Shown here: piece by piece, positions 9,389 through 17,543 of the stretch | Layout of the letters: each line of letters starts with the position of its first letter | Numbering within the stretch: the stretch's first letter is position 1 | Assembly: GCA_022483015.1 (NCBI GenBank) | Contig: JAKVOB010000001.1 | Coordinates: 124,001-188,000 of the forward strand | Origin: Atopobiaceae bacterium | Lineage (GTDB): Bacteria; Actinomycetota; Coriobacteriia; Coriobacteriales; Atopobiaceae | Direction: 5' to 3' | Length of the DNA stretch: 64,000 nt | Notes under the pieces: generated by a model | What the model saw: the letters and a program-made list of their open reading frames with translations, nothing else | What the model was told of the DNA's origin: nothing | The model's database searches: none | Position numbers and translations under genes: made by a program

Positions 9389-10312
9389 TCACACCTCCGG
9401 GGACAGGATTCCCCTCTTTATGAGGACGCGCACCAGCGCCTCCACATACTCGGGATCGAACTGGGTGCCGGAGCAACGCCTGAGCTCGACGACGGCTGCC
9501 TCGGGAGAGATGCCCTTGTGATAGGGACGGCTCGTCACCATGGCGTCATAGGCGTCGGCCACGGCGATGACCTTGGCTGCAGGCTCGATCTGGTCTCCCG
9601 TCAACCCGTCAGGGTACCCGGTCCCATCGACGTGCTCGTGATGCTGCCTCAGGATTGATGCCACCCGGTCGCCGAGCACCGGCTTGGCTATCTGCTCGGA
9701 CCAGACGCTGTGGTCCTTCATGATCTTGTACTCCTCGTCGGTGAGACGCCCCGGCTTGGTGAGGATCTCTATCGGGACGAGCTCCTTGCCGATGTCATGG
9801 AAGCGGGCAGCGAACTGGAGCATCGAGACCTCGTCCTCGGGAAAGTCCGTCTCGTGGGCGACCGCCCCCACGAGGGCCCTCACCCGCTCGCAGTGCGCCA
9901 GGGTGTCACCGTCGCGCTCCTGGAGGTCCTCGAGCGGCGGCATGAGCGAGCTCGTCCAAGCGACGTCGTCCTCGTAGGTCGAGCCCGTCGAGACGCAGAA
10001 GAGCTCCGATGCCTCGCTCGCGAGATAGACGACATCCGCCCTGAGGTCCGACAGCGTGAATACGTCACCGGGCAGCAAGACGATGTCAGGCTCACCCTTG
10101 GGACTCAGGACGAGCCTGCCCGAAAGGAGGTAGTACTCCTCGAAGTCTCCCGTGTCGACCGGCCTGAACACCCCGCAGGCGTTCTCATCGAACTGGAAGA
10201 CGAGCGTGTCGGTGTTGCGATCGCTGCAGACGCGCACGACGCGGGCATGCGAGAAGTCCTGGACGTAGCGGCCCTCGTACCCCTCATGATGATAGACGGA
10301 GATGCCCTCCAT
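9389..10312 (-). CDS. HD-GYP phosphohydrolase with cupin-like N-terminal sensor domain
   Basis: 307 residues. Residues 1-120 resemble a small beta-barrel/cupin module (DTLVFQFDENACGVFRP, LSGRLVLSPKGEPDIVLLPGDVFTLSD). From about residue 135 there is an HD-GYP domain with FAARFHDIGKELVP (HD), the DHSVWSEQI helix and HHEHVDGTGYPDGLTG (HHExxDGxGYP). HD-GYP proteins commonly hydrolyse cyclic di-GMP or related dinucleotides; here the metal ligands look complete. The start at 10312 has GAGGAG upstream. It follows the SPFH gene by 127 bases on the same strand. The ligand of the sensor part is unknown. Confidence 0.8.
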   Translation of the reverse strand: MEGISVYHHEGYEGRYVQDFSHARVVRVCSDRNTDTLVFQFDENACGVFRPVDTGDFEEYYLLSGRLVLSPKGEPDIVLLPGDVFTLSDLRADVVYLASEASELFCVSTGSTYEDDVAWTSSLMPPLEDLQERDGDTLAHCERVRALVGAVAHETDFPEDEVSMLQFAARFHDIGKELVPIEILTKPGRLTDEEYKIMKDHSVWSEQIAKPVLGDRVASILRQHHEHVDGTGYPDGLTGDQIEPAAKVIAVADAYDAMVTSRPYHKGISPEAAVVELRRCSGTQFDPEYVEALVRVLIKRGILSPEV

Positions 10313-10439
10313 GGGCCCGCTCCTCGCCTCTGCCTGCACCCCCACGGATAAGACTGATGAGGTTCTTACCCCCAAGCCAGCGAAGGAGCCGGAACAGCTC
10401 AGACTGCGTCGCGAGCGGTCCGGTTATCCCGCCGAGCGA

Positions 10440-11354
10440 CTAGCGGGTCGGCGCGGCAGGACCGTCCTTGGTGGCCTCGTTGCCCGTGACGATGGCACGC
10501 GTGATCTCGTCGTTGAGCTGGTTGAAGCCTCCGGGGGTCGATGCGGGGAGCACGACCGTCTTGGCATTGCCCGACTCGGAGAGGCTCCTCATGACGTCGA
10601 GGTACTGGTTGAACATGACGATCTGGTTGACGTCCTCGATGTCCATGCCCACGGCCTGCAGGCTCTTGATCTGGTCGACGATGCCGTCGGCGATCTCACG
10701 ACGGTAGTTTGCCTGTCCCTCGCCCTGGAGGCGCGTCTTCTCGGCGTCGGCCGTGGCCTGGGTCACGATCTCGATGCGCTTGGCCTCGGCACGCTCGCGG
10801 GTGGCCTCCTTCTCGCGCTGGGCGGCGTTGATGGAGTCCATGGCCTTCTTGACCGAGGGGGAGGGGTCGATGGACGTGATCAGGGTCTTGATCACGTCGA
10901 AGCCGAACCGCTTCATCTCGGTGCCGACGGTCTCCTGCACGTCGAGGGCGACGTCGTCCTTCTTGGCGAAGGCGTCGTCGAGCGTGAGCTTGGGGATGGC
11001 CGAGCGCAGGGCGTCCTCCATGTAGGACTGGAGCTGGAGGGCCGGGTCCGCGAGCTGGTAGTAGGCCGTGGGGACGTTGGTCTCGTCCACGCGGTACTGG
11101 GCGGAGGCGACGACGTTCACGAAGACGTTGTCGAGCGTCTTGGTCTCGAGGCTGACGTCGAGCTGCTCGATGCGCAGGCTCATCCTGGCCGCGATGCGGT
11201 CGATGAAGGGGGCCTTCACATGGAACCCTGCCGTCACGTACTTGTCGTACTTGCCCAGGCGCTCGATGACGAACGCCTTCTGCTGGGGCACGATGTAGAA
11301 CGATCCCGTCACGACCATGACGATGAGGACGAGGATGACGAGGAATGTGATCAC
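10440..11354 (-). CDS. SPFH/band-7 (stomatin/prohibitin-like) membrane protein
   Basis: About 304 residues. One N-terminal membrane helix (ITFLVILVLIVMVVTG) is followed by the band-7 domain starting at FYIVPQQKAFVIERLGKYDK and a long coiled-coil rich in A/E/R (REKEATRERAEAKRIEI). The GTG start at 11354 is chosen because AGGAGG lies 5 bases upstream; the ATG further upstream has no site and would put charged residues before the helix. SPFH proteins form oligomeric membrane microdomain scaffolds. No NfeD partner is adjacent. Confidence 0.88.
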   Translation of the reverse strand: MITFLVILVLIVMVVTGSFYIVPQQKAFVIERLGKYDKYVTAGFHVKAPFIDRIAARMSLRIEQLDVSLETKTLDNVFVNVVASAQYRVDETNVPTAYYQLADPALQLQSYMEDALRSAIPKLTLDDAFAKKDDVALDVQETVGTEMKRFGFDVIKTLITSIDPSPSVKKAMDSINAAQREKEATRERAEAKRIEIVTQATADAEKTRLQGEGQANYRREIADGIVDQIKSLQAVGMDIEDVNQIVMFNQYLDVMRSLSESGNAKTVVLPASTPGGFNQLNDEITRAIVTGNEATKDGPAAPTR

Positions 11355-11402
11355 GATGACCTCCTGGGGCTCACACACTACCAACGGAACACACACTTGG
11401 TG

Positions 11403-11672
11403 CTACCTCACGCGTGGACCGTAGAGAACGTCAAGCAACACGACCTGGTTGCCATCATAGCGATAGATGATGACGAACGGACTGACCACGAGCTTCCTGA
11501 TGTCCTCACCAAACCGCTCGATTACCGTCTCGCGAATCAGGCGGGAGCCCATCTCAGGAAAGACCGAAAGCCCATGGACCGACTCGAGTAGCCTCTCAAG
11601 GATTCGATCTGATGACACATCTGCCATGGCCCGTACGAACTCGTTCGTATATATGAGGGGAGTATCAGGCAT
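11403..11672 (-). CDS. RelE/ParE-family toxin
   Basis: 89-residue protein of the plasmid-stabilisation ParE/RelE fold: basic, with FVRAMADVSSDRILERLL in the N-terminal helices and the C-terminal strand block LVVSPFVIIYRYDGNQVVLLDVLYGPRVR, which fits the ParE-type pattern. Its ATG overlaps the end of the preceding antitoxin gene by 8 bases, the usual toxin-second arrangement. Whether it targets gyrase or ribosome-bound mRNA cannot be told. Confidence 0.82.
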   Translation of the reverse strand: MPDTPLIYTNEFVRAMADVSSDRILERLLESVHGLSVFPEMGSRLIRETVIERFGEDIRKLVVSPFVIIYRYDGNQVVLLDVLYGPRVR

Positions 11673-11970
11673 GGCAAGCCTGTTGCGCTCGCCCTGCCCT
11701 CAGCTCCTTGATACGGCTCTCTCCCTCTTCCATCGAATAGACCCGACCAGCCTCCACATCCGCGAGACCGCGTGCGATGCCCTCGTTCACGCGTTCCTCG
11801 AAGGCAAGCTGCTCGGCCTTCCGCTGGACATACTCGTCCAGCACCTCCTCGGAGCACAGCACGTAGGCACCATGCCCGTTCTCCGTGATGCGAACGAGGC
11901 CTTTCCTGGCCTCCTCACGCACGGCAGCAGAGTCCTTCGAGAGGGCGCTCACCGGAAAGATGGCCTCCAT
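11665..11970 (-). CDS. Phd/YefM-like antitoxin
   Basis: 101-residue antitoxin. The N-terminal half (FPVSALSKDSAAVREEARKG, then VRITENGHGAYVLCSEE) matches the Phd/YefM DNA-binding fold; the C-terminal half is an acidic helix that would wrap the toxin. It precedes and overlaps the toxin gene. An operator-like repeat array sits 45-80 bases upstream, implying autoregulation. Confidence 0.8.
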   Translation of the reverse strand: MEAIFPVSALSKDSAAVREEARKGLVRITENGHGAYVLCSEEVLDEYVQRKAEQLAFEERVNEGIARGLADVEAGRVYSMEEGESRIKELRAGRAQQACHA

Positions 11971-12014
11971 GTCACTCCCTCCATCTGCGTTACGTTGGCA
12001 TGGATGATACTACC

Positions 12015-12049
12015 ATGTTCAGTATATCTTCGGAACATCTGAGGAACAT
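12015..12049 (-). promoter_or_regulatory. Candidate autoregulatory operator of the toxin/antitoxin pair
   Basis: Three copies of one hexamer in 35 bases: ATGTTC once and GGAACAT twice on the plus strand, forming an inverted and a direct repeat. They flank a minus-strand TATACT that could be the -10 of the antitoxin promoter. The block is distinctly A+T-richer than the surroundings. Binding by the antitoxin/toxin complex is inferred. Confidence 0.45.
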
Positions 12050-12072
12050 ATTCTGATTATTCGGCGTCAGTC

Positions 12073-12849
12073 TTATACCAACCCGAGCCTGGCGCAGGCG
12101 TTCCAGATGCCGTCATCGTCGACCGACGTGGTGACGAGGTCGGCCGCGGCCTTGGCACCCGGGGTCCCGTTGGCCATGGCCACCCCACAGCCCACGGCCG
12201 CCAGCATCGAGGCGTCATTGTCGCCGTCGCCGAAGGCCACGGCCTCGTCGAGCGTGAGGCCCATGCGCGCGAGCGTGGCCTTGACGCCCTCGGGCTTGCC
12301 ACCCGTGGCGGGGATGACGTCGCAGAAGACGTCGCACCAGCGTGTGGTGGCCACGCCCTCGACGGCCTCGGTGATGAGGTGATCCCGCGACGGGTCCTGG
12401 AAGGCACAGAACTGGTAGACGTCGTGCGTGAGGCCGCGGCGGACGTCGCCCACGGTGTAGGTGAGGTTGGCGTTGCTCCCCGCCTCGAGCACGCGCGGCG
12501 AGAGGGCGCTCACGTAGGAGCAGGTCTCCTCCATCACGAGGATGTCGTAGCGACCCTCCTCGCACTGGCCGATGATGCCGGCCACGGCAGCGGGGGCGAT
12601 CGGGTTCTTGAGATAGATGCCATCAGCGTCGAAGCAGAGCTGCCCCGAGAGGAGCACGTAGGCATCGAAGCCGTCCTCGACGCACGGTTGGAGCTGGTAG
12701 CGGGGACGGCCCGAGGCGACGCAGCACCTGATGCCCTTCTCGCGCAGGCACGCCAGGGCGTTCCTGGTGGACTGTGACATCCGGTGCGTCCTGGTGCTCA
12801 CCATGGTGCCGTCGATGTCGAAGAAGGCGGCCCGTATCCGAGATGGCAT
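12073..12849 (-). CDS. Cof-type HAD-IIB phosphatase
   Basis: 258-residue HAD hydrolase of the Cof/YidA type. Motif I is AAFFDIDGTMVSTRTH, motif II is CVASGRPRYQL, and the C-terminal signature is AVAFGDGDNDASMLAAVGCGVAMANG with the catalytic aspartates. The cap domain lies between. Such enzymes dephosphorylate sugar phosphates or flavin/PLP precursors. The chosen ATG lies 4 bases downstream of the aminotransferase stop, so the two are probably co-transcribed. Confidence 0.87.
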   Translation of the reverse strand: MPSRIRAAFFDIDGTMVSTRTHRMSQSTRNALACLREKGIRCCVASGRPRYQLQPCVEDGFDAYVLLSGQLCFDADGIYLKNPIAPAAVAGIIGQCEEGRYDILVMEETCSYVSALSPRVLEAGSNANLTYTVGDVRRGLTHDVYQFCAFQDPSRDHLITEAVEGVATTRWCDVFCDVIPATGGKPEGVKATLARMGLTLDEAVAFGDGDNDASMLAAVGCGVAMANGTPGAKAAADLVTTSVDDDGIWNACARLGLV

Positions 12850-12853
12850 CGCG

Positions 12854-14008
12854 CTACATCCCTGCCCGTCCGATGGCGGCCACGGCCTCACGGATCCTCT
12901 CGGGAGGTAGCACGAGGGCGAAGCGCACGTAGCCCTCGCCGTGGGGGCCGAAGCTCGCCCCGGGGGTCACGATGACGCCGGCACGCTCCATGAGGCGCAG
13001 GCAGAACTCCATGGAGTCCCCGCCGCCGGGGATGTGCGCCCAGACGAAGAGGGTGCCGTGCGCGTTGGGGCGCTCCCAGCCGATGGCCTCGAGGCCGTCG
13101 CATAGCGCGTCACGTCGGTCCTGGTAGGCCAGGCGCTGGGTCTCCACCTGCTCGAGCGGGCCGGTGAGCGCGGCGATGGCGGCATGCTGGATGGGATAGA
13201 ACATGCCGAAGTCGATCTGGCTCCTGAGCTTGCGTAGGGCCGCGACCACGTCGGGGCGTCCCACCAGGAAGCTGATGCGGGCACCCGTCACGTTGAACGA
13301 CTTCGAGAGGCTGAAGAACTCCACGCCCACATCGGCTGCCCCCGGATTGTTGAGGAAGCTCCTGCCGGCCACGCCGTCAAAGACGATGTCGGAGTAGGCG
13401 TTGTCATGGATGATGAGGATGTCGTGCTGACGCGCGAAGGCGATGACCTGCTCGTAGACCTCAGGCGTGCCCACCGAGCCCACCGGGTTCGCCGGGAGCG
13501 ACACCACCATGTACTTGGCACGGTCGGCGACGGCAGGGTCGATGCCTGCCACATATGGCAGGAAGTCGTGCTCGGCCACGAGCGGATAGTACTCGAGCCT
13601 GGCCCCGCCGAGGAGGCTGCCCGCCTGGAACACCGGGTAGCACGGGTCGGGGATGAGCACGGTGTCACCCTCGTCGAGGAGCGCCATCCCGAGGTGCCCC
13701 ATCCCCTCCTGCGTGCCGTTGACCGAGCAGACCATGTCGGGCGTGATGGAGACGCCGAAGCGGCGCTGGTAGTAGGAGCAGACGGCCTCGAGCATCTCGG
13801 GGAGGTCATGCAGGCTGTACTTCCAGTCCTCGGGGTGCTGGGCACTCTGCACGAGGGCGTCGACCACGTGCGCCGGGGGAGCGAAGTCGGGCGTGCCCAC
13901 CGAGAGGTCGTAGATGGTCCTGCCCTGGGCCTCGAGGTCGAGGCGCTTTGCCTGCAGGGACGAGAAGACCTCGTCGCCGAAGAGGTCGAGGCGATGTGAG
14001 AGCTGCAT
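12854..14008 (-). CDS. PLP-dependent class I/II aminotransferase
   Basis: 384-residue fold-type I aminotransferase. It has the N-terminal IYDLSVGTPDFAPP, cofactor motifs NGTQEGMG and IPDPCYPVF, SLPANPVG, HDNAYSDIVFDG (Asp/Tyr to PLP), and the Schiff-base lysine in FFSLSKSFNVTGARISF. The C-terminal arginine region is GASFGPHGEGYVRFAL. It resembles the LL-diaminopimelate/alanine-type subgroup; the substrate is not certain. The start at 14008 (MQLSHRLDLFG) follows GAAAGG. Confidence 0.88.
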   Translation of the reverse strand: MQLSHRLDLFGDEVFSSLQAKRLDLEAQGRTIYDLSVGTPDFAPPAHVVDALVQSAQHPEDWKYSLHDLPEMLEAVCSYYQRRFGVSITPDMVCSVNGTQEGMGHLGMALLDEGDTVLIPDPCYPVFQAGSLLGGARLEYYPLVAEHDFLPYVAGIDPAVADRAKYMVVSLPANPVGSVGTPEVYEQVIAFARQHDILIIHDNAYSDIVFDGVAGRSFLNNPGAADVGVEFFSLSKSFNVTGARISFLVGRPDVVAALRKLRSQIDFGMFYPIQHAAIAALTGPLEQVETQRLAYQDRRDALCDGLEAIGWERPNAHGTLFVWAHIPGGGDSMEFCLRLMERAGVIVTPGASFGPHGEGYVRFALVLPPERIREAVAAIGRAGM

Positions 14009-14253
14009 GGGATGCCTTTCGAGAAGGACGTGAGAGACCTGGGTCGATGGTTCCACGATACCCCAATGCCACGGGAGAGCCGCGGCACGAGGTGGGATGG
14101 GCCGCGCGGAGGCGAGGCGACCGCCCATGTCTCCCGCCCCTGCGACCCCCCAGGGTCCCTCTCGGTAGAGGAAAGACAGCCTCCCGACACATCTTTCCCG
14201 CCCGGTCGTGGCAGACTAGACGCATTGTGGCCCGACGAATCGAGGACGTAGAG

Positions 14254-15417
14254 ATGACACGCACCTTCAAGACCATGCCCCACCGTCGCACGAGGCTCGC
14301 CCTTACCCTCAGCTGCCTGCTGGCGCTCGTCATAGGCATGGTCGGCCTCTCGGCCTGTGGTGATGACACGTCGACCACCACGAGCACCGATGCCCCCGAC
14401 TACCTGAGCCTTGCCAAGGACGCCTGCAGCTGGTCCAAGCTCGAGGAGCAGGGCCTGGTCATCAAGTACACCACGGCCGAGGCCACGAGCGGCTCGGCCT
14501 TCCAGACGCTGGGACTCGACTACGTGCTCGAGGGCAGCACCGGCGGTCGCAAGTTCACCCTGCTCCATGGCTATGACCAGCAGTACCAGTGCGAGTCTGA
14601 GTACCTGCGCTACAACGGCAGCTGGTACTCGCAGTTCGCGGGCTTCACGGCCACGCGCTTCATGATGTCGTCCGACCTCTGGTCGAGCAGCATCACCTAT
14701 CCCAACCCGTCCATGTTCGACAGCTTCAGCCCCAAGCTCGTGAGCGACGTCAAGAATGATGACGGCACCTACTCGCTCGTCTACCAGATCACGCCCAAGA
14801 ACGATGACGACGTCTGGGGCGATACCTTCTCGAGCTACCTCTCGAGCGGCGTGAGGCACCTCTACTGGGGGCTCACCCTCGACTCCAGCTATCGCCCGAC
14901 CTCCGAGACGCTCGCCACCGACGCCGGCCTCACCGACACGGTGTGGGAGCCGCTCACCTACGAGTACGTCAACGCGTCCGACTACGACCTCACGTCGCTG
15001 TTCACCTTCGCCGACGCCTACGAGCAGTCCGACATGATCAAGGTCACGGTCGTCGACGCGGTCACCGGCGACGAGATCCAGACCATGGAGGTACAGCGCA
15101 ACACGCCCGTCTATGTCGAGGTGCCCGACGGCGTGTCGATCTACACGGACGCGGCGTGCACGCAGGACTACAACCAGACCATGCTCGAGAACTGGCGCAC
15201 GCTCGGCACCGAGCTCACACAACCGGCCGACCTCACGCTCTACGAGAAGTCGGACAGCATCGCGCTGACGACCACGGACGCAGGGACCCCCGTGACGACG
15301 GCAGCGACCACCGACGAGACCGCCACGGGCGCGGCGTCCGGCTCGACCGACGCTGACGCCGCCACGACCGCCGGTGCCTCGTCAGTGCCTCTGGCGGCAA
15401 CCACCGCAACGTCATAG
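14254..15417 (+). CDS. Predicted secreted lipoprotein of unknown function
   Basis: 387 residues. Basic N-terminus, hydrophobic helix LALTLSCLLALVIGMVGL and lipobox LSAC followed by GDD, so it should be lipid-anchored outside the membrane. The mature part is rich in Tyr, Ser, Thr and Asp, with a Thr/Ala/Ser-rich low-complexity tail from about residue 345. No enzymatic motif is recognised. The ATG at 14254 follows GAGGACG. It is a monocistronic gene ending at a strong bidirectional terminator. Confidence 0.75.
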   Translation: MTRTFKTMPHRRTRLALTLSCLLALVIGMVGLSACGDDTSTTTSTDAPDYLSLAKDACSWSKLEEQGLVIKYTTAEATSGSAFQTLGLDYVLEGSTGGRKFTLLHGYDQQYQCESEYLRYNGSWYSQFAGFTATRFMMSSDLWSSSITYPNPSMFDSFSPKLVSDVKNDDGTYSLVYQITPKNDDDVWGDTFSSYLSSGVRHLYWGLTLDSSYRPTSETLATDAGLTDTVWEPLTYEYVNASDYDLTSLFTFADAYEQSDMIKVTVVDAVTGDEIQTMEVQRNTPVYVEVPDGVSIYTDAACTQDYNQTMLENWRTLGTELTQPADLTLYEKSDSIALTTTDAGTPVTTAATTDETATGAASGSTDADAATTAGASSVPLAATTATS

Positions 15418-15436
15418 GCACGCCCACACCCGACCG

Positions 15437-15475
15437 CGCAGAACGCCTGCTCACCTGTTGAGCAGGCGTTCTGCG
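15437..15475. terminator. Bidirectional hairpin terminator overlapping the tatD 3' end
   Basis: Perfect 17-bp inverted repeat (arms start CGCAGAACGCC) with a 5-base loop, followed on the plus strand by TTTCG. It closes the lipoprotein gene. The last nine codons and stop of tatD on the other strand lie inside it. Confidence 0.75.
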
Positions 15476-16245
15476 TTTCGGGCGACGACCTGCGCCATGG
15501 GCTCGTCGCGGATGCGCCCCACGAGCTCGAGGGCATGGGCGAGGGACCCCTGCTGGCGTTCGGGCGAGCAGGGCCTGTCGGGCGCCTCAGGGAGGTCCGT
15601 CTCGAGCAGGATGGCCTCGGCAGGCAGGTCATGCACATAGGCCCGGCCCTTCCGCGTCGCGAGCATGCGCTCCCCCACCGAGAAGGAGCAACCCAGGCGC
15701 ACCGCACGTGCGAGCTCGTCCGACGTCCCCGAGAACCAGTGCAGCACGCAGCGGCAGCTGGCAGCCACGCCCGTGGCCTCGAGCACGTCGAGCACCTCGC
15801 CCGCGGCATGCACGGAGTGGATCGAGACCACGGGACGCCTCCCGGCCGCCTCGACCGCATCCATCGCGCGCTCGAGGGCCGCACGTTGCACATCATGGGT
15901 CGCGACATGCGCACACCCCAGGTCGAGCCCCACCTCACCGACGAGGTCGGCCCCGCCCACGAGCTCGCAGAACCGGCCGAGGGGGACCTCCGGGTCCGCC
16001 GCTTCGGAGACGTCCCACGGATGCAGGCCCAGGCCCACGACTACGTTGGTCGATCCTGCCAGCTGGGCATGCGCGGCCTCGTAGCCTGCCGGGCCCACCG
16101 TGCACGAGAGCGCGGAGACCCCAAGGGACCCGAGGGCCCTGGCATGCGCCGCCGGGTCCGGCACGAAGTCGAGATGGCAGTGGGCATCGAGCAGGTGCGG
16201 GGCCGCAGGCTCGCCGTCAGCGGCCATCGCGTGCCCGCTCGTCAT
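15451..16245 (-). CDS. tatD: TatD-family metal-dependent hydrolase
   Basis: 264-residue TIM-barrel metallohydrolase of the TatD (3'-5' DNA exonuclease/deoxyribonuclease-like) family. Metal ligands are LLDAHCHLDF (HxH), VGEVGLDLG (Glu), SIHSVHAAGEV, LHWFSG (His) and LLETDLP (Asp). ATG 16245 with GGGGAT upstream overlaps the tcdA end by 29 bases; ATG 16227 is an alternative. The coding 3' end is embedded in a terminator hairpin. Confidence 0.85.
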   Translation of the reverse strand: MTSGHAMAADGEPAAPHLLDAHCHLDFVPDPAAHARALGSLGVSALSCTVGPAGYEAAHAQLAGSTNVVVGLGLHPWDVSEAADPEVPLGRFCELVGGADLVGEVGLDLGCAHVATHDVQRAALERAMDAVEAAGRRPVVSIHSVHAAGEVLDVLEATGVAASCRCVLHWFSGTSDELARAVRLGCSFSVGERMLATRKGRAYVHDLPAEAILLETDLPEAPDRPCSPERQQGSLAHALELVGRIRDEPMAQVVARNAERLLNR

Positions 16246-17008
16246 CGATCCCCGTGAGATGCCTGATGACGTCACCTGCCAGCATCTGTCCCATGATCGG
16301 CGGCATGAACGAGGCCGTGCCCAGCGTGGCCCCGCGTCGCTCCTGCCCCGCCGGGGCGTCCGCGTCATCGGGTGCCGCCGCACTCGCACGCGCGTCGACC
16401 TCGAGCGGTCGCTCGGGCGAGAAGAGCACGCGCAGGTGGCGTATCCCCTGCTTGCGTGCGCGCTTGCGCACCGCGTGGCAGAGCGGGTCCACGCGCGTGT
16501 CGTAGATGTCAGCGAAGCGCAGACGCTCGGGATGGACCTTGTTGGCCGCCCCCATCGAGCTCACGAGCGGGACTCCCATGCGTTCGCAGAGCTCGGCCAT
16601 GACCAGCTTGGTGGCCACGGTGTCGAGGGCGTCGACCACATAGTCGAGGCCGCCCTGGTCCTGCCGGCACCTCTCGAGGAGGGCCTCGGCGTTCTCGGGA
16701 AGCACCCTCATGTCATAGGTCGTGACCTGTGCGGCCGGATCGATGTCGAGCACCATGTCGCGCATGACCTCGACCTTGCGCCTGCCCACCGTCGAGGTGA
16801 AGGCGATGGCCTGACGGTTCACGTTCGAGGCCGACACCTCGTCGGAGTCCACGAGGGCGAGCGAGCCCACACCGCCGCGAGCGAGGGCCTCGGCACAGCT
16901 CGACCCCACACCGCCCAGGCCGAGCACCAGCACGCGGGCATGGGCGAGCCGCGCCAGCCCCTCCCGGGAGAAGAGCAGCTCGAGCCGTGCGGAAGCCTCC
17001 CCCTCCAT
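16217..17008 (-). CDS. tcdA: tRNA threonylcarbamoyladenosine dehydratase (TcdA/CsdL-like)
   Basis: 263-residue E1-like/ThiF-fold enzyme that uses ATP to cyclise t6A37 of tRNAs. The nucleotide-binding loop is VLVLGLGGVGSSCAEALAR, then LVDSDEVSASNVNRQ with the conserved Asn/Arg, and the dehydratase-typical SSMGAANKVHPERLRFADI and DPLCHAVRKRARKQG. The C-terminus MGQMLAGDVIRHLTG also fits. Start MEGEASARLELL is preferred over longer versions lacking similarity. Confidence 0.88.
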   Translation of the reverse strand: MEGEASARLELLFSREGLARLAHARVLVLGLGGVGSSCAEALARGGVGSLALVDSDEVSASNVNRQAIAFTSTVGRRKVEVMRDMVLDIDPAAQVTTYDMRVLPENAEALLERCRQDQGGLDYVVDALDTVATKLVMAELCERMGVPLVSSMGAANKVHPERLRFADIYDTRVDPLCHAVRKRARKQGIRHLRVLFSPERPLEVDARASAAAPDDADAPAGQERRGATLGTASFMPPIMGQMLAGDVIRHLTGIDDERARDGR

Positions 17009-17013
17009 GGGCC

Positions 17014-17496
17014 TCAGGCCGCCCGTTCTTCTCGCCAGACCAGCAGGCCGACGAGAGCGCTCACCACGGGGAGCACGAACGAGCCCGCGAGGTTGGAGGG
17101 GTCGAGGGTCGCAGAGCCCAGCCAGAGGTCGATCGCGAACGAGGCGACGGAGACGGCGAGCGAGATGAGCGCCATCACGAGGTACGGCGTGACCACCATC
17201 CGGCCGCGCGCGGCGCGGATGCCGAAGATGCCGCAGAGCAGGTCGAAGAACCCCGATGCCAGCAGGAAGGCGGCCACCACCAGGAGCAGGTCGGGACCCG
17301 AGAGCCCGCCTGCGAAGAGGCCGAGGGACGTGTTGGCCATGCTCTGCTGGAAGCCCTCGGCAAGCGAGCTCGAGCCTGTCATGAGCGCCGACGCAAGGCC
17401 GAGCAGGACGTAGAGGACCGCCATGAGGACCATCAGGACGGAGCAGATGACGAGCACCGCCTTCTTCCATCCATGGGGCGCGTAGGTCGTGTCCAT
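17014..17496 (-). CDS. Small four-helix membrane protein of unknown function
   Basis: 160 residues with about four membrane helices (VLVICSVLMVLMAVLYVLLG, LLLVVAAFLLASGFFDLL, PYLVMALISLAVSVASF, FVLPVVSALVGLLVW). AAAAGGAG precedes ATG 17496. It lies 5 bases upstream of tcdA and 47 bases downstream of another membrane protein gene, so it is probably in one operon. No family is recognised. Confidence 0.7.
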   Translation of the reverse strand: MDTTYAPHGWKKAVLVICSVLMVLMAVLYVLLGLASALMTGSSSLAEGFQQSMANTSLGLFAGGLSGPDLLLVVAAFLLASGFFDLLCGIFGIRAARGRMVVTPYLVMALISLAVSVASFAIDLWLGSATLDPSNLAGSFVLPVVSALVGLLVWREERAA

Positions 17497-17543
17497 GTGG
17501 GTCTCCTTTTCTGCCGCAGGGGTGCGGACGAGGGTCGCGACGA

